This document shows, one piece after another, positions 27,074-35,148 of a DNA stretch of 64,000 nt; position 1 is the stretch's first letter; each line of letters opens with the position of its first letter. Under the pieces are notes generated by a model. That model ran no database searches and was not told where the DNA came from. It was given only the letters and a program-made list of their open reading frames with translations. Made by a program: the position numbers and the translations under genes. The stretch lies in contig CAVUVM010000006.1 of the NCBI GenBank assembly GCA_963744935.1, positions 62,001 to 126,000 of the forward strand. The letters run 5' to 3'. Origin of the DNA: Bog-473 sp963744935 (GTDB lineage Bacteria; Actinomycetota; Acidimicrobiia; Acidimicrobiales; RAAP-2).

Positions 27074-28614
27074 TCCGCCGTCTGCTTCTAGCCGCGCTCG
27101 CCACGGCACTGCCGCTACTGGCCGTCGTCGTCACGGCCGCGCTCCCGGCCGCCTCGCCGCCGGCAGCGGCGCAACCCAGCCAGACGACGCCGGCCTACTG
27201 GCTGGTCGCTTCCGACGGCGGGATCTTTGCCTTCGGCGGCGCGCCGTACTACGGGTCCACGGGCGGGATGGCGCTGAACAAGCCGGTCGTCGGGATGGCC
27301 GCGACATCCGACGGTGGCGGCTATTGGCTGGTGGCGTCAGACGGTGGCGTGTTCTCCTACGGCGACGCCAGCTTCTACGGGAGCACCGGCAGCTTGGTGC
27401 TCAACCAGCCGGTCGTCGGCATGGCGGCCGTCCCGGGCGGTGGCGGCTACTGGCTGGTCGCGGCCGACGGCGGCATCTTCTCCTTCGGGAGCGCGCAGTT
27501 CCACGGGTCGACGGGCAGCATGCACCTCAACCAGCCGGTCGTCGGGATGGCGGCGACGGCGGACGGGGGCGGCTATTGGCTGGTGGCGTCCGACGGCGGC
27601 ATCTTCGCCTTCGGGGACGCCGTCTTCCACGGCAGCACCGGCGGCCTCGTGCTGAACAAGCCGGTCGTCGGCATGATCGCCGGGCCGGGCGGTGCCGGCT
27701 ACTTCCTCGTCGCCTCCGACGGAGGCATCTTCTCCTTCGGCACTGCGCCGTTCTACGGCTCGCTCGGCGGCGTACCGATCAAGCACCCGATCGTGGCCGC
27801 CGCAGCCTCGCCGACCTTCGGCGGGTATTGGTTCACCGACACCGCGGGATTGGTCTCGAATTTCGGGCAGGCCAGCTATTACGGCTCCGCGCCCGCACCC
27901 TTGTTCAGACCCATCGTCGGCATGGCCGAGGCGCCGGGGACCGGGGCCTTCGTCGGCGACCCGTACCCGTCGGGGTCCTATGGCTTCGACATCAGCAACT
28001 ACCAATGTGGGAACTTCCCAACCGCTGACCATGCGATTTCGATCGTCCAAGTCAATGGCTCATCGGGCGGTCCCACCAACTCATGCCTCACGGCGGAAGC
28101 TCAATGGGCCAGCGGCGGGCTCAACCTCTACACGTACCTCACCTACGGCACCTCGGCAACGACCGAACCCCTCTGCAACGGCGACACGTCGTGCAATGCC
28201 GGCTACCAGGCCGGCATTGACGCCTATACAGACGCAGCGAACACGTCCGGAGTCAACGCCGGTGTGCCATGGTGGCTCGACGTTGAGTCCGCAGACGCCA
28301 ATTGGTCCGACAATACGTCCGAGAACGCACAGTTCGTGCAGGGTGCCATAAACGCGCTGCATGAGACCGAGGGCGTGGCCGACGTGGGGATCTATGCCAG
28401 CCCCGACCTTTGGAACACCATCGTCGGCAGCTACCAGCCTGACGTGCCGTACTGGATGGCTTACTGGACGGGGAGTGGTCCATCGAGCTGCGCTGGCTAC
28501 GAAGGCTTTGCAGCAAGCAACCAGCTCCCGACCGGACCGCTCGAGATGGTCCAGTACGACAGCGGGCCGGTGCCGGGCAGCCCGGGCAACTACGACGACG
28601 ACTACGCCTGCTAA
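27070..28614 (+). CDS. Secreted repeat protein fused to a GH25-type lysozyme-like domain
   Basis: 514 residues. The N-terminal hydrophobic segment (about 1-34) looks like a Sec signal. Residues 43-293 are six 42-residue repeats of the type YWLVASDGGIFAFGxAxFYG-STGGxxLNxPVVGMAA, probably beta-propeller blades. Residues about 305-514 resemble glycoside hydrolase family 25: YGFDISNYQ at the first strand, WWLDVES with the Asp-x-Glu pair, VGIYASPDLW, and MVQYDSG near the end. This suggests peptidoglycan cleavage outside the cell. The start is TTG overlapping the aroG stop, the only start that keeps the signal. The C-terminal domain has a lower GC content than the repeats. Repeat proteins of this type are, as far as I know, typical of Acidimicrobiia. 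Confidence 0.85.
   Translation: MIRRLLLAALATALPLLAVVVTAALPAASPPAAAQPSQTTPAYWLVASDGGIFAFGGAPYYGSTGGMALNKPVVGMAATSDGGGYWLVASDGGVFSYGDASFYGSTGSLVLNQPVVGMAAVPGGGGYWLVAADGGIFSFGSAQFHGSTGSMHLNQPVVGMAATADGGGYWLVASDGGIFAFGDAVFHGSTGGLVLNKPVVGMIAGPGGAGYFLVASDGGIFSFGTAPFYGSLGGVPIKHPIVAAAASPTFGGYWFTDTAGLVSNFGQASYYGSAPAPLFRPIVGMAEAPGTGAFVGDPYPSGSYGFDISNYQCGNFPTADHAISIVQVNGSSGGPTNSCLTAEAQWASGGLNLYTYLTYGTSATTEPLCNGDTSCNAGYQAGIDAYTDAANTSGVNAGVPWWLDVESADANWSDNTSENAQFVQGAINALHETEGVADVGIYASPDLWNTIVGSYQPDVPYWMAYWTGSGPSSCAGYEGFAASNQLPTGPLEMVQYDSGPVPGSPGNYDDDYAC
27196..27948 (+). repeat. Six 126-bp coding repeats
   Basis: In-frame tandem repeats of 126 bp (42 codons), each starting with a Tyr codon and coding for YWLVASDGG...PVVGMAA. 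Copies 1-4 are close; copy 5 is diverged and copy 6 has lost the ASDGG motif, as expected for end blades. Confidence 0.9.
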
Positions 28615-29396
28615 GAGGGCGACTGCCAGAACACCTCGACCCGGGTGATGACGCGGGTTTCGTCCATGACGAACACATAGGCCTCTTCGAGGTGGAGCTC
28701 CTGGTCCGGATACGCCAGATGCTCGGTCACCCGTGCGAAGGCGGACCGCTTGTCCGGGGTGTAGACGATCCGCCGCACGTCGTTGCCGTAGTGCTCGGGC
28801 ACGCTGCGGGCGAGCAGGTCGAGATACTTGGCTCGCCCGGCCACCTCGTCGCCGAGCGGCCCGACGCGCACGACGTCGGCCGCCATCACCTCGCCCAGCG
28901 CGGGCCAGTCCCGCGCGCTCAGGTACTCGAAGTAGCGCTCGACCGGGCCGTCCGTACCGGGGTCGCGGCCCGCCAAGATGTTCTCGACCCGGTGCCGCAT
29001 GTCCTCGCCGCTCGTGGCGAACTCGGCCAGCACCGATGCCACGATCCCCTCGGTGGGTGTCACCAGGCCCAAGAGCAGATGCTCAGTGTCGATGTCGTGA
29101 TCGCCCCGCGCGAGCGCCTCACGCAACGAGCGCTCCAGCGCCTTCTTCGCGCTCGGGGTGAAAGGCGGGGAGTCCGGACCTCCGCCTCCGGTCCCCGCGA
29201 GCCGACCGACCACGTCGCGGGCCGGCCCCAACGTGATCCCGGCCGAGCCGAGCGCGCGGGCGGCACCGCCCCGCTCCTCTCCGACCAGGCCGAGAAGGAC
29301 GTGCTCGGGACCGATGAACGAGTGGCTGAGGAGCCGCGCCTCTTCCTGGGCGAGCACGAGGACCCGGCGTGACCGATCCGTGAACCGTTCGAACAC
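28611..29396 (-). CDS. Clp N-terminal-domain protein fused to an NTF2/SnoaL-like domain
   Basis: 261 residues. Residues 1-145 are a complete double ClpN repeat as in ClpC (MFERFTDRSRRVLVLAQEEA, SFIGPEHVLLGLVGE, DTEHLLLGLVTPTEG), without any AAA+ ATPase domain. Residues 155-261 resemble an NTF2/SnoaL fold (RYFEYLSARDWPALGEVMA, DVVRVGPLGDEVAGRAKYL). Free ClpN proteins can act as adaptors for Clp substrates; the fused pocket could bind a ligand or substrate. That role is inferred. GTG start. The stop codon region overlaps the convergent GH25 gene. Confidence 0.82.
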   Translation of the reverse strand: MFERFTDRSRRVLVLAQEEARLLSHSFIGPEHVLLGLVGEERGGAARALGSAGITLGPARDVVGRLAGTGGGGPDSPPFTPSAKKALERSLREALARGDHDIDTEHLLLGLVTPTEGIVASVLAEFATSGEDMRHRVENILAGRDPGTDGPVERYFEYLSARDWPALGEVMAADVVRVGPLGDEVAGRAKYLDLLARSVPEHYGNDVRRIVYTPDKRSAFARVTEHLAYPDQELHLEEAYVFVMDETRVITRVEVFWQSPS

Positions 29397-29450
29397 GCCA
29401 CCAGGGTGCCACGCATTTGCCGACGCCGCGGCGGCGACGTCCCCCGTGGC

Positions 29451-29984
29451 TCAGCCCATACCTGTAATGGCCTCGCGCAGCCGCTGGGCGTTGCCAACGA
29501 CGGGATCGCCCGCCTCGAGCGCGATGTCCACGTCGTGCGGCGTCGCCCACGACGCACGCGCCTTGGCGACGTGGTCCCAATCGAGCTCGTACCAGTTGGG
29601 AATGCCACGGCTGCGTCCTTCGACGCGGGAGCGATGCAGGTCGACGTCGGTGCAGGTCGTCATGACGACGAAGGTGGCCGCACCTTCCTCGGCGGCCACG
29701 CGACGCGTGCCCACCACTTCGGGGTCGCGGGCCACGCCGTCGAGCACCACCGACGAACCCCGGCGGAGCTGGGCGCGGGCCAGTGCCCACAGAATGGACC
29801 ACCCGACCGCGCGATGACCTGGCGGGTCCATGGCGTCGAGCGCTCGTTGCAGCTCGGGATAGGGCCGCAGGCCGCTCATGGCCCAGTCGTGTGCGAGCAC
29901 CGGCGCACCGAGCGCCTCGCCGGCGACCTCGGCCATCGTCGACTTGCCGGTCGCCTGCAGCCCGGTCACCAACACGAGGAGCAC
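29451..29984 (-). CDS. P-loop kinase-like ATPase, unknown substrate
   Basis: 177 residues. The Walker A motif LVTGLQATGKST is at the extreme N terminus, then LAHDWAMSGL, SSVVLDGVARDPEV and a basic RSRVEGRSR lid-like segment. The overall pattern is of a small nucleoside/antibiotic-kinase-like or zeta-toxin-like P-loop protein. The substrate cannot be told from sequence. The GTG at 29984 is one base past the methyltransferase stop, so the two are coupled. Confidence 0.75.
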   Translation of the reverse strand: MLLVLVTGLQATGKSTMAEVAGEALGAPVLAHDWAMSGLRPYPELQRALDAMDPPGHRAVGWSILWALARAQLRRGSSVVLDGVARDPEVVGTRRVAAEEGAATFVVMTTCTDVDLHRSRVEGRSRGIPNWYELDWDHVAKARASWATPHDVDIALEAGDPVVGNAQRLREAITGMG

Positions 29985-29985
29985 G

Positions 29986-30774
29986 TCAGGCGCCGCTTTG
30001 CTCCTCGACCTTCTCCCACACCGAGACGTGTTTCCAACTCTCGCTGGTGAAGCGTTGGCGGCCCCAGTCCGCCCAGCGCTCGCGCAGGCGCATGCCGGCG
30101 ATGCGCGCCATGAGGTCGAGCTCGGCTGGCCACACGAAGCGCCACGGTGTCGAGAAGGTCTGGGCCCGCCCCTCCGAGATCCAGTAGTGGTGCGAGACGC
30201 CCAGCTGGTTGGCGACGTCGAAGGTGTCGAATCCCAGCCGGGTCGGCGTGACGGTGAAGGCCTGTGCGCGGTCACCCGGCGGGAGACGCCGCAGTTGCGG
30301 TATCCCGACCTCAATGACGAAGCAGCCACCGGGTTCGAGGTGGGCGGCCGCGTTGCAGAAGCACGCCACCTGCGCGTCCTGGGTGGTGACGTTGCCGATC
30401 GTGTTGTACACGAGGTAGACGAGGCGGAACGCGCCGTCGAGCCTGGTCGACGTCATGTCACCAATCGTCACTCCGATCGCCTCGGCGCCGGGCTTGGCGC
30501 GCAGCTGCGCCACCATGTCGGGCGACAAGTCGATCCCCTGGACCGGGACGCCACGCCCGCTCAAGGGCAGCGCGATGCGCCCGGTGCCGATGGCGAACTC
30601 GAGCGCGGCGCCGTCACCGGCCAGGCCCGCCAGGAAATCCACCGTGGTGCCGAGCACCGCGGGGTCGAACATCTCGCCCGAGTCGGCGTCGTAGGAGCGG
30701 GCGATGCGCTCGTCGAAGAGGTTCGGCCACGACGGCTGCTCGACCTGCTCGACCCGCTCCGGCCGGTCCGGCAT
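29986..30774 (-). CDS. Class I SAM-dependent methyltransferase
   Basis: 262 residues with the SAM-binding motif ALEFAIGTGRIALPLS, acidic loop VQGIDLSPDMV, and DMTSTRLDGAFRLVYLVYNT. A conserved PGGCFVIEVGIPQLRRLP follows. The substrate is unknown. It lies 12 bp after a universal stress protein gene and one base before the P-loop kinase gene, in one apparent operon. Confidence 0.85.
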   Translation of the reverse strand: MPDRPERVEQVEQPSWPNLFDERIARSYDADSGEMFDPAVLGTTVDFLAGLAGDGAALEFAIGTGRIALPLSGRGVPVQGIDLSPDMVAQLRAKPGAEAIGVTIGDMTSTRLDGAFRLVYLVYNTIGNVTTQDAQVACFCNAAAHLEPGGCFVIEVGIPQLRRLPPGDRAQAFTVTPTRLGFDTFDVANQLGVSHHYWISEGRAQTFSTPWRFVWPAELDLMARIAGMRLRERWADWGRQRFTSESWKHVSVWEKVEEQSGA

Positions 30775-30786
30775 CGGGCGGACCGC

Positions 30787-31224
30787 CTAGTCGGTCTTGA
30801 CGATCAGCACCGCACAATGGGCGCCGTGGGCGACCGAGTTCGGCACGCTGCCCAGGTAGCGCCGAGCACCGCGCATGCCCTTGCTGCCGACGACGATCAA
30901 GTCGGCCCCGATCTCGGCGGCGGTGTTGAGGATCGCATCGTCAGCGTTGCCCTGCGCCGAGTGAATATGGACCGGCAAACCCGACCCGTAGGTCGCGACG
31001 GCACGCTCGCCCACTTGCTGGGCGGCCTGGCCCGCCATCTCCGCGCCTGCCCCCGTGTCGATGAGGGGGGCGCCGATAGCGGCTCCCATCGCCGTCGATG
31101 GCGCACGCGTGGCCACGACGACGTGCAGCGCGGAGCCCCACGAGCGCGCGATGTCCGCGGCAGCCTGAACTGCCTTGTCTGCGGTAGGTGACCCATCGGT
31201 GCCCACGACGACAACCTTGTACAT
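30787..31224 (-). CDS. Universal stress protein
   Basis: 145 residues, single UspA domain. The ATP-binding type signature is present: VVVGTDGSPTADKAV at the N terminus and VVGSKGMRGARRYLGSVPNSV at the C terminus. ATG at 31224 with an AGAAGGGA ribosome site about ten bases upstream. First gene of a run with the methyltransferase, kinase and ClpN fusion. Confidence 0.93.
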   Translation of the reverse strand: MYKVVVVGTDGSPTADKAVQAAADIARSWGSALHVVVATRAPSTAMGAAIGAPLIDTGAGAEMAGQAAQQVGERAVATYGSGLPVHIHSAQGNADDAILNTAAEIGADLIVVGSKGMRGARRYLGSVPNSVAHGAHCAVLIVKTD

Positions 31225-31265
31225 AGCTTCGTCCCTTCTGCGGCGGAGACCGCAGCGTACCCCGG

Positions 31266-32481
31266 TCAGTCCCGCAGGGCTTCGTAGGCACCGCCCCAGA
31301 ACGCGGTGAAGTGAGCCGGCATCTCGGGCGACGTCATGGCCCGTGTGGTGAGGAGGATCCCCGTCAGGTCGCGGGCGGGGTCGGTGTACCAGACCGTGCC
31401 GCTGCCGCCGGTCCAGCCGTAGCCCCAGGGCCGCGGCGGCTCGCCCGAGAGCGGACCGGGTGCGGCCATCCCGTAGCCCCACCCGAAGCCGGGCCCGAGG
31501 AACGGCGCGGACCCCGCACGTTGGCTCGCCGTCAGGTGGTCGCACGTCATGGCCGCCACCGAGCCCGGCGACAGCAGCTGCCGGCCATCGTGCCTGCCGC
31601 CGGCGCGCAACATGGCGGCGAAGGTCCAGAAATCGTCCAGGGTGGACACGAGCATGCCCGCCGCGTTCGCCATCGCGGGCGGCTCGCTCCACCAGCCACC
31701 CTCGGCGGCGTCGAGCACGAACAGCCGGCCTGAGTCGTCGGGCATGGGCACGTAGGCGGTGGTGAAGCAAGCCGCCTTTTCCGCCGGGACGCTGAACGAC
31801 GTGTCCACCATCCCGAGAGGGTCGAACAGGCGGGCGCGCAGGACGGCCTCGAGCGGCTGTCCGCTCGCCCGCTCGAGCACGATGCCGAGGATCTGGGCAC
31901 CGGTGTTGTAGCGCCAGGCGGCACCCGGCTGGTGGAGCAACGGCAGCGTGGCGAAGCGAGCGATCCACTCGTCGGGCCCGAAGGGCGGCGGGGGCCAGGG
32001 CGGACCGAGCGTGCACAGACCCAGCTCCGCCTCAGCCTCTTGGATGGGATAGGTGCCCGGCGGGGCCATGATGGCGCCGAAGCCCAAGCGGAACGTGAGG
32101 AGGTCCTCAACCGTGATGGGTCGTTCCGCCGGCACTGTGTCGTCGAGGGCGCTCTCGAGGCTGCGCAGCACGCGGCGGTTCGCCAGCTCGGGCACCAGCG
32201 TCTCGACCGGGTCGCCGAGCGCGAGGACGCCGTCGTCCACCAACGTCATGGCTGCTGCGGCGGCGATCGGCTTGGACAGTGAGGCGATGCGAAAGATCGC
32301 ATCGCGTCGCAGTGGAGCGCCGTCACCCCGCGTCCGCCGCGCCGAGCGCCTCGACGTGCACGTCGTCACCGCAGGCCACCAGTGCGGCCATCGCCGGCAC
32401 CGTGCCATCTTCAACGAGACCGCGCAGCCGGTCGTGTAACCGGGACAGGCCGCTGCGGTCGAGCCCAACGGCCGACGTCAC
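31266..32481 (-). pseudogene. Beta-lactamase-family serine hydrolase, frameshifted near its N terminus
   Basis: Most of the protein is intact in one frame: FRIASLSKP with the Ser-x-x-Lys nucleophile, then PVETLVPELAN, WRYNTGAQILGIVLERASG and the C-terminal GWGYGMAAPG. This is the fold of class C beta-lactamases and D,D-peptidases/esterases. The first 52 codons lie one frame away, from GTG 32481 (RLHDRLRGLVEDGTVPAMAA ... VEALGAADAG), and run into TGA at 32323. Removing one G from the four-G run (32326-32329) restores GAADAGDGAPLRRDAI. Either a sequence error or a real disruption. Confidence 0.75.
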
Positions 32482-32517
32482 GCCGGCGGCTCGACCGGGC
32501 CGAGGGTCACCGGCGCG

Positions 32518-32533
32518 ACGCTACCGGTAGGGT
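32518..32533. promoter_or_regulatory. Divergent -10 boxes sharing a 10-bp palindrome
   Basis: TAGGGT (32528-32533, plus) ends six bases before the YjbR GTG, and TAGCGT (32523-32518, minus) serves the serine hydrolase. Both grow out of the perfect palindrome CTACCGGTAG (32521-32530). Transcription of both genes would therefore compete for the same few bases. Confidence 0.5.
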
Positions 32534-32539
32534 GCGGCC

Positions 32540-32977
32540 GTGGCGACCCTTCGCGACGTCGAGCGCATCACCGCAGCGCTGCCCGAGGTGCGCGAGGGCG
32601 AGCGTCACGGCAACCGGACGTGGCTCGTGGCCGAGAAGGCCTTCGCCTGGGAGCGACCGTTCTCCAAGGCAGACCTGCGGCGCTTCGGCGAGGACGAGCC
32701 GCCCCGTCAGCCGGTCCTCGCGCTGCGCACGGCCGACCTCGCCGACAAGGAGGCCCTGCTGGCCAGCGGGGCCCGTGGCTTCTTCACGATCCCGCACTTC
32801 GACGGGTACGCCGCCGTCCTGGTCGAGCTGCGCGCCGCGACGCTGCGCCCGCTGCGGGCCGCGCTCGAAGATGCCTGGCTGGCGTGCGCGCCCGAGCCAT
32901 TGGCGCGGGCGCTCGTCGAGGGATCCGCCGCGCCGGTGCACGCGGTCACGCCCGCGGCACGCCGCAGGAGTCGTTGA
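32540..32977 (+). CDS. MmcQ/YjbR family protein
   Basis: 145 residues: RDVERITAALPEVREGERHG, TWLVAEKAFAWERPFSKADL and TIPHFDGYAAVLVELRAATL match the YjbR-type double-wing fold, often annotated DNA-binding; function unknown. Start is GTG at 32540 with TAGGGT six bases upstream, predicting a leaderless message. Its 3' end overlaps the convergent phosphatase gene by 32 bp. Confidence 0.88.
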   Translation: MATLRDVERITAALPEVREGERHGNRTWLVAEKAFAWERPFSKADLRRFGEDEPPRQPVLALRTADLADKEALLASGARGFFTIPHFDGYAAVLVELRAATLRPLRAALEDAWLACAPEPLARALVEGSAAPVHAVTPAARRRSR

Positions 32978-33626
32978 AGCGCAGCAGGATCCAGCGGTCG
33001 TCTGCGGGCACCCACTCCCATTCGGTCATGGACGCGTGGGCGATGCGGACCCAGCCCCGGCGGTAGACCTCGGGGGACACGCCCAGAAAGGCGATCATCG
33101 TGGCCTCGATCACGCCCGCATGCACCGCGGCCACCACCAGCTGGCCCTGGTGGTCCGCGACGACGGCGCGCACCGCGTCCGAGGCGCGCCCGATGAACTC
33201 GGACCAGCTCTCACCGCCCGGGGCGATGCGGACGCCGGGATCAACGTCCCAGTCGGGCACGCCGAAGGTGGCGACGACCTCGTCCCACGTCATGCCGTCG
33301 CCCTCCCCCGGGTGGAGCTCGCAGAGGTCGCAGCGCTCGCGCACCGGGCCGAGCGACCGCGGGCCACGGCCCACGACCGAACGCAAGCGCTCCGCCGTCT
33401 CGACTGCACGCGGAAGGACCGAGCAGTACAGGGCGGACGCTTGGCGCAGCTCGCCGCTCTCGTAGAGACGGTCGGCGAGGGCGGCCACCTGACGCCTCCC
33501 CAGGTCGGTGAGCCCGGTGCACCCCTTGGCTCCCCCGACCACCCGGTTGAGGTTGCAGTCCGCCTCGCCGTGGCGGATCAGGACGATACGCGTCGCACCC
33601 GCCTCGGGCGGGACGATGCGCAGCAC
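32946..33626 (-). CDS. Histidine phosphatase (phosphoglycerate-mutase superfamily)
   Basis: About 226 residues. The catalytic RHG motif is in TRIVLIRHGEADCN; a second conserved Arg region (LPRAVETAERLRSV), an acid region (ELHPGEGDGMTWDE) and the second catalytic His in VVAAVHAGVIEATM complete the fold. The substrate is unknown. The GTG at 33626 is chosen because an earlier ATG (33737) would overlap the VWA gene and add a poorly conserved 37 residues. Confidence 0.9.
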   Translation of the reverse strand: MLRIVPPEAGATRIVLIRHGEADCNLNRVVGGAKGCTGLTDLGRRQVAALADRLYESGELRQASALYCSVLPRAVETAERLRSVVGRGPRSLGPVRERCDLCELHPGEGDGMTWDEVVATFGVPDWDVDPGVRIAPGGESWSEFIGRASDAVRAVVADHQGQLVVAAVHAGVIEATMIAFLGVSPEVYRRGWVRIAHASMTEWEWVPADDRWILLRFNDSCGVPRA

Positions 33627-33688
33627 GCCCTCGTGGGCACGGTCGTCGCCCGCATCACCCGCATCGCCCGGTCGCTGGCGGAGCGGGC

Positions 33689-35144
33689 TCACGCCAGGTT
33701 GCCGACGAAGTGCTCCAGCTGGCGCAGTGTCCGGCACTCGACGACGTCGTCGCAGTGTGCGCCGTACTCTCCCACGATGGAGTCACCCGACCCCCAGTAG
33801 TCGCGTGGCTCGGGGTTCAGCCAGAACACGTGGCGAGCCCGGTCCTGGAGATCCTGGAGCACCCACGACTGGGACGCGTGGTAGTTGTTGCGCGCGTCGC
33901 CGAGGATCAGCACGCTCGAGCGCGACGTGACCTGGTCGCCCCAGCGGCGATGGAACTCGGTCAAGGCGTGCCCGTAGTCGGAGTGCCCGTCGACCCAGAT
34001 CACGTCTGCCTCCGTGTTGATCCGCGCCACGGCCTCGGCGGGGTCGACGACGCCCTCGAAGAACCGGGTCACCTCGTCGATCCCGTCGACGAAGACGAAG
34101 CTGCGCACCTTGGAGAACTGCGACGAGATGGCGTACACCAGGTGCAGCGTGAAGCGGGCGAAGCTGGCCACCGAGCCCGAGATGTCGGCGATCACGAAGA
34201 TCTCGGGCTTGGCCGGGCGGGGGTGACGGAACCGCGGCTCGACGGGTACGCCACCGGTGGAGAGCGACCGGCGCATGGTGGCGCGGAAATCGAGCGGGCC
34301 CTTGCGGCCGTGACGGCGCTTGCGCGCCAACCGCACCGCCAGCTTGCGCGAGAGGCTGGAGGACGCGGTGCAGCACGGCCAGCTCCTCACGGGTGGCGTG
34401 CATGACGTCGATGTCCTCTGGGAGCGGCTTGCGCACCGAGCGGGCGAGCGCCTCGGCACCACGGTCCTCGACGAGACGGCGCCGGATCTCGGTCTCCACC
34501 GCGCGGCGGAACTTCTCGATCCGCAACTTGAACTCGTCCGCAGCCAGCCGCTCCTCGAGCTCGGTCAGCCCACCACCGGCCGCGCCCGACTGCGCCTGGG
34601 CCATCAGCCGCTCGAGGACGGCGTCGAGGTCGAGGTTCCGCAGCGTGCGGTAGAGGTAGTAGGTCCCCCCCACCGGGCGGCCGGGCTCCATGCCCGCGTA
34701 GCGGTCCACGGCGTTGCGGGCGACCACGTTCATCATCGCGGCGTCAGCCGAGATCAGCGACTTGAAGAGCAACTCGGCCAGCTCCTCGGGCGTCATACCC
34801 TCGCCGGCTCCCCCTCCCTTCCAGGCCCGGCCCTGGCCGCGCAACCCGCCTTGACCGCCCCGCTCGCCCTCGCCGTCCTCCTCGAATTCGCCTTCCCCCG
34901 TCTCGCCCTCGCCCGCGGCGGCGCCTCCCGTCCGCACGGCGAAGAACACCTCGAAGGCTGTCTCGAAGGCCCGCCAGTGCGAGGACGACTTCACGAGCGT
35001 GGCGGCCAGCGCGTACTTGAGGCCCTCGCGGTCCTCGAGCGGGATGTGCTTGACCGCCTCGGCCGCGTCGAGGTGCTCGGTCAGGGAGACGGGCAGGCCG
35101 GCGCGCCGCAGCTCGGTGACGAACCCGGACAAGAGGTCGAGCAC
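33689..35144 (-). pseudogene. VWA-domain protein, CoxE/YehP type, frameshifted
   Basis: The N-terminal half (from GTG 35144, LDLLSGFVTELRRAGLPVS, then an acidic Gly-rich linker and a helical segment) and the C-terminal VWA half are in different frames. The break lies at 34350-34358, after AVLHRVLQPL. The VWA domain is complete, with the metal site DISGSVASF. Restoring a CT pair in the CTCT run gives LQPLSRKLAVRLARKRR; removing one base would also restore frame. It starts 4 bp after the MoxR gene, and MoxR plus VWA pairs act together as a chaperone-like activation module. Confidence 0.8.
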
Positions 35145-35148
35145 GGGC

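Noticed and set aside
27196..27948. Regular 126-bp repeats that might be an array
   Set aside because: They encode 42-residue protein repeats in frame and have no unique spacers, so they are not CRISPR.
29451..29984. Toxin-antitoxin (zeta toxin) reading of the P-loop kinase
   Set aside because: Only the P-loop and general fold fit; no antitoxin gene is adjacent and the neighbours are a methyltransferase and a ClpN fusion.
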